A stretch of DNA of 64,000 nucleotides from a virus, in the IMG/VR virus record IMGVR_UViG_3300027973_000046, positions 1 through 64,000 of that record; one strand, given 5' to 3'. This document shows, piece by piece, positions 34,101-44,300 of the stretch (its first letter is position 1; each line of letters begins with the position of its first letter). Under the pieces are notes generated by a model. It did not search any database. It was not told the origin of the DNA and saw only the letters and a list, made by a program, of their open reading frames with translations. A program made the translations under genes and the position numbers.

Positions 34101-34673
34101 AAGTTTATCTGTTGTAGTTAAAGTCCATTCTGTTGGGGTTGAATGTGATGTTTCAAATTTAACAACTATCTTATTGGTTGCCGCTGTTTTTAAAATAGGA
34201 TACTCAACAGTTAATATGCAATTAGTCAGAGTGGTGTCTCCAGTGGCACTTAGAACAACAGCAGGTGAAACCCAATATTTATATGGTAGCTGCAAGCTTG
34301 AGAAGTATAATCTTTTGCTAAAAGAAGCTGACGATGAGTAAGACTGCTTTGATCCTATTCCGCTTTCTAGGTTTGCTCTTACGCTTCTGTCTCCATCAAT
34401 CATATACTGAATGCCAGCCAACTTTGGTCTTCTTGGATCAATTATGCTGGTTATTGGAAATAGCTTTTCAAATGGCTTGTATGTATTACCAAAAGAATCT
34501 GTTTTTGTTACCTGTAGGTCTCCTGCAGGATTTGTGGCTGTTCCATTTGGCCCACGCATAGTAACCCCATCAATTAATTCATTCATGTTGTATTCTAATG
34601 TGCAACCATTAGTCATCTTAAATGACTGTGATGTATTAATGTAGCTAAGCAGCCCTGGCGATCCTGTAATCAT
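31137..34673 (-). CDS. Tail tip / baseplate hub protein (1178 aa)
   Basis: The ATG at 34673 (MITGSPGLLSY) is preferred because it overlaps the upstream stop as TAATG and has GGAAGAAG; a longer start at 34706 is less likely. The region SANSSDKVDGLVPVGDVTAN and the run on to IIRRLLDSVGFTNYIFNL and HIQDLCKDTQMIAIFDHND resemble siphovirus hub proteins (tail-associated, gp27-like folds), and a late SLAKWMTNQWSKQQKVLTLQ resembles the same group. It would close the tail and carry fibres. Its position after the tape measure fits. Confidence 0.7.
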   Translation of the reverse strand: MITGSPGLLSYINTSQSFKMTNGCTLEYNMNELIDGVTMRGPNGTATNPAGDLQVTKTDSFGNTYKPFEKLFPITSIIDPRRPKLAGIQYMIDGDRSVRANLESGIGSKQSYSSSASFSKRLYFSSLQLPYKYWVSPAVVLSATGDTTLTNCILTVEYPILKTAATNKIVVKFETSHSTPTEWTLTTTDKLGAETVIYNGTSAGIVNGVINLYYKGLPLWTTVEADLDTEKSIDIHKLKLQVKKISVPISTKPDTSTAPKLGFLGMVELSARYVIDVSDRVESFNISANSSDKVDGLVPVGDVTANSMRMSINAYDKAYENYDKVNSFNKNKINLYKNVIARPYVRVDMEIVKLGTFYIDSYSADEFGLVDIMSLDGAKELQYIKPPDIVTTDMSSVAIIRRLLDSVGFTNYIFNLADEDDSTITPFHWYTDKEKTVWQHIQDLCKDTQMIAIFDHNDVLQFYPRDKIFAKDNPINASFRYSSKINGTVTNLANISSLSIDNVPSVKAIKVLYSPQLSSSYLVNADNLYTSPVVTLGAAALTHDLDPVAPENWKPERPDLSNPQGVIKLEPVVISGYEKQFYSFTGYLVVEKEIIEYDAILYEFIKIGTKSETSPGIPEWKWVTSEADIQKYQGLAMPNSFKPTGVYRIKSRNVFEVVKPTDTESLTHKVKLDSLTTEWKAREWTHKAGTFGAEKPSLFTLDQVKVEKDEKGNLIKNKDNLLNSIPRSMMTIYAPLHTEKDNEDPSKPKIITPNEIYSIVTHDSPKFLGEVTADSNNSFAIGTNMYFPLLVDDVSQKATGNQKTISGIAFSLSADNTSGYLLTIGTSQNATVDKNYRDVNFYKIVAGKIVKMTTSQKESDGTIITNINGGELYRIDIKGNWSKPAGGTKKALALKISINNAVIAVLDTDPLTIVEKIGLLSLQGISAFDYVYTTSIAKEEFLAKDEYDLYKGFVGGTSSVIKTFGDFIFNKGETVSTVSWLKEFGPVARELRRIKARYTTPGFPRYAQLVNNDDVTIVGTALDPFTMDTFVLNNTGAFTSLANGEEKQFIVVGDFITPSDQFEYIDPDLTDEDKKEQVAFDSTWIQREDEAKSLAKWMTNQWSKQQKVLTLQTFINPLLQVGDVIQVSYPENKIYSTEDVGIPTGYSASKFVILSLDNTYDSASPPTTSIVCRSIYTG

Positions 34674-35359
34674 TAAACTTCTTCCAGTGCTATAGATACA
34701 TCCCAAAATTCTTGCGGTTCTGGCAATACCGTGATGGCGGATGCTGTTGATGAAGTAGGTGTTCCAGCTATAGTCCCTGCAACAGTAAATGATGTTGGGG
34801 TAGCTGCGGTAACAGTAAATACTCCGTTATATGCTGCAAATGTTGCTCCAGATATGCTAACTTTATTTCCAACCGCAAAACTATTTTTACCAGTATATGT
34901 TGTTACTGCGCTGGCGTATGATATTGCAGTTATACTTGAATTTTTAAATACCCCGCCTGTTCTTAAATTTCTTTTTGTAACGGTAAAAGTGCAAGAGGTA
35001 AATGACATCATCATTGTTTTCTCTCTTGAAGCCACTCCATTTGGAGAAACCTTTACATTAAATGCACCTTGTCCAGCAGTTGATTCATAAAACTCTTTAA
35101 TGTTCATAGCTCCCCAAGCCCCATCTACTGTCATAGAGGCATAGGTTGGTAAGCCTGTCCAGCTGACCGAGAGCATGTCTTTGTCAGCAATAAATATTTT
35201 TCTTAATGTTCCATTTGACATTCTCTGGGTTTTTTCAATTCTCTGTATATCTAATGTGGCGCTTGCTCTATTGTGTTCACTTAATGGCTGCCAGACTGCA
35301 GGGGTAACTGATGAGTTTTCAAATGTTATAAGGGATCCAAGCGGAAGTGTCATTGCCAT
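34673..35359 (-). CDS. Tail protein after tape measure, distal-tail-like (228 aa)
   Basis: The N-terminal part (LSVSWTGLPTYASMTVDGAW) and the end EFWDVSIALEEV have the look of tail-tube or distal tail proteins. An Ig-like insertion, YNGVFTVTAATPTSFTVAGT, lies near the C-terminus. Since the main tail-tube gene is at 47186-47884, this is more likely the distal tail ring or a tube variant. The stop overlaps the hub gene and the start meets the stop of the tape measure. Confidence 0.6.
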   Translation of the reverse strand: MAMTLPLGSLITFENSSVTPAVWQPLSEHNRASATLDIQRIEKTQRMSNGTLRKIFIADKDMLSVSWTGLPTYASMTVDGAWGAMNIKEFYESTAGQGAFNVKVSPNGVASREKTMMMSFTSCTFTVTKRNLRTGGVFKNSSITAISYASAVTTYTGKNSFAVGNKVSISGATFAAYNGVFTVTAATPTSFTVAGTIAGTPTSSTASAITVLPEPQEFWDVSIALEEV

Positions 35360-38300
35360 TATTTAGCTCCTACAGTAAATGATGGGCCAGCCATTTTAGC
35401 GTTACGTGAATCAAGGCTCTTAATTGCTGTAATTGTTTTCTGAGTTACCATGCTAGACAATTGCTCCAAGTTTCCATCATATCCATTAATATTATTTGTA
35501 ATATTATATACGCCTCCACCCATTGTAGCATTATTAGCGTTTGGATTAAAGGGGTTCATGTTAGCAGGAACGACTGCTTCATTCTTATGAAGCATAGCAA
35601 GCATATCAGCTGGCACGTTATTCACTCCAGTTTTTAATTGAGGTATGCCATATGTAGATCCTATGCCATTACCACTATATTCAAGAATTTTCTTAAAACC
35701 AGCAACTAATTTTTCTGGGTCCAGCATCGCTAGAACATTGTGAAGTTCTGCCCCTGGATTTACCTGCATTCCTCCAGTGTGAAGTATTGAATCAAGCTTT
35801 GATCTAATTAAAGCCTCTGCAGTTTCAGTTCCCTGGCTAAAAGCTTGTGCTCTTGCATCGGAAGCAGTGCTACCAATCTTTCTTAATTCGGATCCACCTT
35901 CTTGCAAAAGGAATTCAAATGCTTCTCTATTTTTTCCAGCTTTTAATAATGTCTTTATATAAGTTCTCAAGAATTTAGGATTTGATATAGATAGTGCAGG
36001 TATTCCATGTCTAATATCTAAAGGCTTGGCAGATTTTATTCTTAAGGCTAACTCAAATAAACTAGACAATGGGTTGGTTTCTAAATTTTTCTGTCTATAA
36101 GCTTTTCCAACGCTCTGGCTGGATGTAGTGAAGAGGTCTAAGCCAAACCAGTTTTTAGCTGGATTGATTGCTTGCCCTTTAAATAATTTGCCAGCTTCAC
36201 CTACTGGTCCAGAACTTAAAACTCTATTTGCTATCTCTGACAGTGCGCCTCCATGGAAAGAGGTTGTTCCTAATGCGTCTTGAATTGAAGACATTGGTAG
36301 ACCTGCAGGAAATACTCCCTTTACATCATCACTGGCATTTTTTACCATAAAATCTGTAAGCTTTTTACCAAAGAATCTGTTAACCATAAGTCTTGATACT
36401 ATTGGGTTTGATTTTATAGCCTTGCTTTTAAGGAACTTCATGATTCGGTCTTCTATATTTTTTACTTTTGCTCCAACAGCGCTTCCATAGTAATACCTTC
36501 CTCTTCCATGAACTATTGGATTAAAATCATACATACCTCTATTTAGCTGACCTAAGATGTCATACAACGTACCATCTCTCTCGCTCAAAAAGTCGCTGGT
36601 CTTTGGATGCTGGGGGTCAGTGCCTTTTCTTACCCAACCACTTCCATAATCATTAGGTTCATATCCAGCTTCGTCTAATATTTTAATAAGCGGTGCTTCA
36701 TAGTCTTTTCTTGCTTTTAATTGTTTTGGATCTAGTAGTAAGTCTGTCTGTGCTTGACCAGACTTTCTTCCGTACTGATAGCCATGTTTTAAAGTTTCGT
36801 TTTCAAGTTTATTCGGAAGGCGTAGTTCTTTTATTCTGGCTGGGATTCCTGTAACGCCACTCTTAATCTTAGAAAGCAGTCCCTTTGCCTTAGCAAGTAT
36901 TCCCTTAGCGGCAAAAGGAATTTTTCCTAAATCATTTTTTAATCCAAATCCTGGGTATCCTACGTTCCAATTTGTTACAATGCCATCTTCTGTTTTATAG
37001 CCAGAGTATCCTCTTTTGCGAAGGTAATTAGCGAAATCGTCACTTATGTATGTCGGCTGAGAGACTCCAAATTTATTGGCATAGCGTAATTTTTCCGCTG
37101 CCATTTCTGGGCCATCTGTTATTGCGCCTTTTCCAAATGCAGTTTTAAGCCAAGCAAGAGGGGATAGGCTAAGCTTGTGTGCGTTAGTTGAAAATTGATC
37201 ACTTGCATACGTGGTGCTGTCAAGGGCGCCATAGGTACCAGGTCCATAAGTATGCATTGCATCTGTTCGTCTTCCTATGTTAGGAGTTAGAGCATCTGGT
37301 GAATTATGTGCAAAGTGCGTCCAGGCTTTTGCATCCTTTACCCTTTGTACTATTTTACTTATATGAGGAGCTATTTTATTTCCAGCAAATCCAAATGGTA
37401 CTGACAGTCCTGCTGTTAATGCAACATTTTGTGCGGACTTAGAGAAGCTCATATTCTTTAATTCTTTATTGGCATTAAATCCCTTAACTCCAGACTGAGT
37501 TCCGCCCTTTACTCCATACTGAGATCCGTCTTTAATTAGGCCAGCCAGTCCTTCAACTAGCCCTATTCCAACGCCACCAAGTCCTCCTGCGCCACCGAAT
37601 GTAAGTCCTGAAAGACCACCTTGCGCCGTGTTGAATGCGACTCTACCTAGTGCTCTACCCCATTTAGATAGCCCAGATGCATTTTCATTTGCACCCCATT
37701 TTAATGAAAGTCTTTTTTCAATTTCTTCCATTGATTGCCAGATTGCAGCAGAGCCCATAATCTGTGGCATCTTTTTAAATCCAGATTTAACCCATCCGCC
37801 AAAACCAAATTTTGGTATTCCGCCCACGTGTCCGCCTTTATGGAAGCCTAAACCAGATTTGATTTTCTTAAATAGCTTACCCCAGTTAATAGTTGACTGC
37901 ATAGATCCGCCAGAAACTAATGTTCCATTAGTACCAATCAGTTGGCCATTTGTGCCAAGAATTTCTCCTCCACCTTCAATTCGGCCCTTACTTAAAAAGT
38001 ATTCATGTTTTTCGGGAACATACTCTGGATAAATTGTTTTATATTTATCAGGCAGGAATAATTCTGCTCTTCTGTTTCTGGCTCTGTTCTCAGCAGTTGT
38101 ATTTGGAACAAGAGGTCTGTACTCCCCGTATCCCACTGGAGTAAATGCTGTACCAGGAACAAATTTTGACATATACTCCGCAATAGATTTTGCTCTATTC
38201 TGTGAAAGAATCTCATTGTCTTTTCCTTTACCTACAGAGTCTGTGTGCCCCTGAACAACTATTGATGCTAGCTTATGCTTAATAAGATCTTTAGCAATTG

Positions 38301-41300
38301 CTTGAAGTTCTAGTCTTTGCTCTTTATTTAATGTGTAAGAGTTTGTAGCAAAATTAGCTGTGATTGGCGGAACTTCAATTTTAATAATCTGCTTATTAGC
38401 ATCTTGCCATGCTTCTATTGGGCCCATCAATTTTCCACCTTGATGGTTTACGTTTACAGTTGTTGACCCATTTCCAAATGAGCTCTTGTGATCAGACTGA
38501 GCAGTTGGAGTTATTGGTCCGCCTGCTGCAAATCTACCAGCATTTAGTGCATCAAAATGATCTACTCCATATTTAGCTACGGAGTCTGCTTTAATTACAT
38601 ATTCACCATTTGATAAGTAGGCTGGGATGGAATCAGATGTTGCAGTTCCCGCTCCTCTAATATATCCACCGTCTGCTTTTTTGTAAGGATCAGTCACTTC
38701 AATTATCTGGCCCCTGTTATCCATCTTGTATACAAATATTTTTCCATCGTTATCAGTTAATGAGAAAAATTGTCCAGGCAAAATTCCTCTTTCTTCTGCA
38801 ACGTCCTTAACCTTTTGTCTAGTTCCTAACTTACCAAACCCGCCAAGACCTGACCAATCTGCCAAAGTTGTTTTACTGATCGTGTTTGTTCCGACACCAG
38901 CTTTTCCTAAATCATAAGGAGCATCTTTTGTTCCAGATCCTCTTCCACCAATTTCAAACTTTTTGCCATCGACATAGATGCTAACATTTCCTTTAACATC
39001 TATAGTGCTCATTGCGCCTAATTTATTTTGAAGTCCATCTGTAAGGGCCTTTGCTAGGTCAAGATCTTTTAATCCATTAAGTTTAATTCCTGCAGCCTTA
39101 GCTGCATCTGCAACAGCGCCAAGCATTTTTTCAGATTCCTTACCTGCTTTCCACTTTGCTCTTTCTGCTTCTGGCTGCTTTAATAATTCAATTTCCCAGT
39201 TTAGCATTGCAGAATTAACTGAGCTGATTGCGCTTTCTTGGTTAGTAATTGTTTTAGAAAGGTCTCCTAATTTTTCACCTGCAAGTTGTGCTTTGTCTGC
39301 TATGCCCTGCTGCTTACCCTGAATTGCTTCAATTAGTTTTTGAAGCGGTAAGTTCTTTAAAGTATTTGAGTCTTCAAGGGATTTCTTTTGTGAATTATAT
39401 TGAAGCTCGCTTTGGTATCCTTGAATGTCTAGGCTAGCCTGTTGTGCGCCAGCAATGTTTCCAGTTGCAAGTGCTGCATCATATTCTGCCTGCTTCTTTG
39501 CAATTTCTCTACCGATATCGCCTTCTTGTTTTGCGGCATCAAGAGCTTTTAATCTTGACTCTGTTAGCTTGTTGTTGGCATCTATTTGTTTTTGAATAGA
39601 GTTTATCTTATCTCTATCTGATATTTGCTGTGCAACTGACTGGCCTCTTGCTGCTTTTTCATACGCCGCCTGTAGTTTTTTATTTGCATCCAAGGCTTTG
39701 TATTGCTTTTCTAGCGCACCACCAGGAGCTCTATTTGCAGCCTCTATTGATTTTCCTAAAGCTATCTGTAAGTTATAAAGGTCATTTGTCTGTTGATCAT
39801 TTAGCGCTCTCAGATCTCCAGTGTATCCCTTAACTTGAATTCTTGTTTTTTGCCATAAAGACAAAGCCGTTTCTTGCTCATTAACAATTTGTCTAATTGC
39901 TGGGTCTATCTTAGACATTTCGTCTACAACCTCTTTAGTCAAATATCCTTGATTTTGTACTTTAGAATTAATCTCATCAATTGCAGCTTGTTCTTGATCA
40001 AGCATTATTTGTTTTTCGTCACCCGTTGAAAGATAAGTTCCATCTTTGTTGGCTTGTTTACGTGCTTCTTTTAATGCCTTTGCCTGCCTAGACTCTACGT
40101 CAGTAGATAATGCCATCATGGCTGTGTTGAGTTGGTTTGCCTGCTCTGTTGCATCACGATTAGTTTCCATTGCAGTAGTTAAACTATCTATTGCACTGGC
40201 TGCAGCAGATGCCGTGTCTTTTATATCATTAAAGCCTTGTGAGCGAACTGTGTAGGCTGCGGCATTAGGTGCGAGATCCGATGCTGCATACATTGTGTAT
40301 ATCTTTTTAGCTGCATCTTCTGCTGACATTCCCATAGCAATTAATTGTTCTTTAAGTCTTATAGCTAAAGCCTTCTGATCTTCTGCGTTGTCTCCAGTTT
40401 GATTGATAAGAGCAACCTGATCAGAATAGTTTTCTTTGACTTCTTTTTTTAATTTCTTGTATTCTTCAATTGTAATCTTTAAAGGAGTGCCAGATCCCTT
40501 CATGCTTTCATAAAGAAGAGTATTCTTTTCTCTTAATGCTTTTGCATTATTAATTGCTTCTTTAATCTTGTCATTAAAGTTTGTAAATTTAAGTCCTGCT
40601 TTTGATGCGGCTTCTGCTGTCATACCATAACCCAGAGCATTTAATCTTAAGGCTTCTTTATGTTCCTGCCATTTTTTCCATGCAAACTGTACGCCAATTG
40701 CAGTTATTCCAAGCGCAAGATTAAATCTTGTAAATATTTTTAATGCTGCCCCTAATGATTTGCTTAAAAGATTTGCGCTGCCGCTTAACTTAGTAAGTTG
40801 AGTTCCATATTTTGTATCAACCAAAAGAGGCTTTCCATTACGGAAAACACCCTCTACTGCTGTTTTGGCTCCAATAGGCTGCGTGGCTTTAGGGAACATA
40901 TTGCTAATTCCTTTGCCACCGCCCTTTGGCATTGCGTTACCCATCAGTAAGAATGGAAGGAATGATCCCATTGTGGTCATTACGTTTCCAGGAGTTCCTC
41001 CAATCTTTTCACCAGCATACTTTGAACCTTCGCTTATACCCATAATTAAAAGCAATTGTTTAAGCATTGGAATGAGGCCGCCTGGATTAAACCCATTAAT
41101 AGGTCCGCCAGCCTTATATCCATTTGGAATTATGCCGCCAGCATTTCTTGGAACAAATAGCTCTGGTCCTTTTTCTCCAACAATGTATGGCTGCCCTGAA
41201 TTAACTGGCCCACCCATTTCTCTTTTTTCTATTCCAAATACTAACTGCTTTAAGGTTTCTGTTAATGGTGTGTCTTTTTTAGATTCCCAGTTTGCAAACT

Positions 41301-44300
41301 TTTTTCTAAGAATTTCTCTATCTATAGCAGAAAGAACTTTTCTTCCTTCTGGTGCAGACAATGTTGAGGAGGCCGCAGATCTTATTACAGAATCCATAAC
41401 ATCTGGCTCTACTGCTCTTATTAAGTGGCCCTGTGCGTTCTTGGTATATCCATATGGCATTTCTTTGGCAAGGGATGCAGCAAATTTATCATATAGAATT
41501 TTTTGCGTTCTCTTTGTTAAGCCAGTAGATCCAAAAAGTTTTTCAGCCATTCCTATCTGTAATGATGTTACTCCCCATGGGGCTGACTCATACGTGCTTG
41601 GTTTAGGTGCACCTGTTGGCCCAAATCCTGCGCCAATTCTATGCATTGCTTTGCTCTTTGTAATTGCTTCAAGCAATCCACCAAATCTAAATCCGTTTGC
41701 ATCAGTTTTAAATGCATTATCTGACAGGCTTGCTGAATGGCCAGTTTGTCTGCGCTTTAGTTCGTCTGCCGCTACCATCTTTGCTATAGCCGCTGGCGTC
41801 ATTTGTTTTTCTGGTGACATCTGTAAACCAGAGTGAATTCCATGAAGCTCTTTCCAATTTACGCCTCTTGCATCAGATAGCCTTTTAATCATTGCTTCAT
41901 AAACAACTTTTTCTTCTGGGTTTAAATCAAATCTTGAAACTGTCTGCTTAAGCTTTGGTAAAGCGCTTTCAATCTCTTTAAGCATACGGCTATGATATTC
42001 ATCTGCGGTCATGCCTTTTGGTATTTGATGAGTTGACTCAGCAAAGAATTTCTTAGCTCCGCTGCCTTTTTTTCCTAATAGATTTATATAAGCCTGATCT
42101 TTTACTGAGGGCATAACTGATGCGTAGCCTCTAAGCCCAGATGCTGCTGAGAATACTCCAGCTGGTCCTACGTCTGAAAGAACGTTTCCAGATAAATTAC
42201 CTCTTGCCAAATCTTTGTCTCCACGTAAAGCTGATGCGACTAGCTGTCTAAAATATTCGTCTGTAGTAAATTTAGCATCTGTCGCTGCAACTTTGGGATC
42301 AAATTTAGACTCAAGTGCTAATAGCTTTCTTCTACCAGTTGGATCGGTAGGGTCTCTCATTACAACAACTTTTTGTGTTGGAGCATGTAATCCATGAACC
42401 TCACGAGCAATTTGTGTTGCTCTCATTTCTGCAACTGCTGCTCTCTCGTCTAACACTGGCTTTACAAATACTTTTTCATCGCCCTTCATATAAAGTCCGC
42501 CAACTCCTGGAACAGGGAAGCTACGGCCTGAAGTAGGAGAGAGAAGTTCTCCGTATTGAGTTACTGGGGTCTTTGCAAATCTAGAATCAGTAACTGCCTG
42601 GTTTGCTTTTTCCATGGCAACTCTTTTTGCTCTTTGTTCTTCAACTTGTTTTATAGTTTTAGGCATGCCAATAAAGAAAGGCTTACCGTATCCATATCTT
42701 CCTCGCTCTACAGCTCCTCCAGGAATAGATCCTCCAGCATTTCTTTTAAGAAATGCTCTTGACATCATTATGGCAAGTCTTTGTCTGCTTGCATTAAATG
42801 AGCTTCCGCTGAATGTTCCAAGCATTCCTTTTGCAAGGCCAGCCAACTTTGAATTTTCAATTGTAGTTAAACCATTTCTGGATTTAACAAGTGTTTCTAA
42901 TGCCGCAATAGGCTTTCCGTCTCTTGGTCCCATAGGTTGAAGTACTGAATTGAATATTGATTTAAATGATCTATCTCCAACTCTTATGTCCTTAAATGAC
43001 TTAGAGCCAATTACTTCTTTTTCAAACCATTTTTCAAATGTCATTACTCCATTTTTACCACCAAATACTCTTGTATCTTTTTCAAGATTTTTCAGCATTT
43101 CATTAAACACTTTATTAAATTGAGTATTATTTCTTGGGTCTCCGCCAAGACCTTGTGCTGCAGTCATCCATGGCTCAAATGGATGTCTTCCTGCTGCAAT
43201 TGCTTTTCTAAATTCTTTTGCTAGCTGTGGACCAGTCATTCCGCTGCCGACTGATCGAGTTTGTTGATTTGCATCTCTGCTCATCCAAATTGGAATTCCT
43301 CTACCAACACTTACAGAGTTAGCATATCCTCTTGTTGCCCGCACCCTTTTAAGATCAGCAGCAGATGCTTCAGATACGTGGCTTCTTTCAAAAGCTGTCT
43401 CTCCGCCAAATTCGTGCATACCGCTTCCAGATGTATTTCCAGGTCCGCCATTTAATTCATACATCAAAGGCATATTTCTTTTTGCAATATTCGCTGGTAT
43501 GACTGCTTCTCCAGGTGTTAATACAACTGGGACTTGTCCGCCTTCTTGTGCATAATAAGACTTGCCTCCAAGTATATTTGTTATTAACGGAAGATGCTTT
43601 TCAGTTGCAGCTTTATTAATTACAAATGCGCCAGGCTCTGCTGTGGTGTGGTAGGTATCCGTGTCACCAGTTCCTGGGACAAAGCCTCCTTTTGCAAACC
43701 TTGGCTTTGTTGTTTCAATGTTATATCCAGCACCTGATGTTCTTACGCCACCGAGAGCTCTTGCAATTCTATCAACCATTGCTTTTGTAGGTCCCTTATG
43801 AAACATTTCTTTCATATTAGATTTGCCTGTGACTGGATCTACTACTGGCTGGGAAGTGAGTGGTACTGTAGTAAGGTTTGCTGTTCTTCCCATTCCTGCT
43901 GCAGTTAATCTTGTTGTTTCTGCAAGCATTGCTTCAACAGTTGCATTCAATGAAATAATTCTTGCTCTACCTTGTTCTACAGTTATTTTACTTTGTTGAA
44001 CTTGCTGTACGATTGCTGCAGTTTCTTTTGCGGCAAGGTCTGTTATCTGACTAAACTCTGGGAGTAGTGCTTGATATGAATCGGATAAACTTGATGTAAC
44101 AGTTCCTGTTGCCATAACTTCTGCTTTTAATATTTTAAGTTCTGCTTCAGATTGCATAGCAATAGCGGCTGTCATTGCATGCCATTTTGCAGCCTCTGCG
44201 GCGACAATTCCTGTTGATGCTCCTCCAACTGATGTTAGTCCAGGAATTTTTGGAAGATCTGCATCCATGTAGGCTTGTGGATTTCTGCCAACTCTTATGT

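Noticed and set aside
40865-41836. 323-codon open frame on the plus strand inside the tape-measure gene
   Set aside because: It is antisense to a continuous coding frame, has Pro/Ser-rich composition typical of a shadow frame, and no ribosome-binding site or promoter. All other long plus-strand frames were rejected for the same reason.
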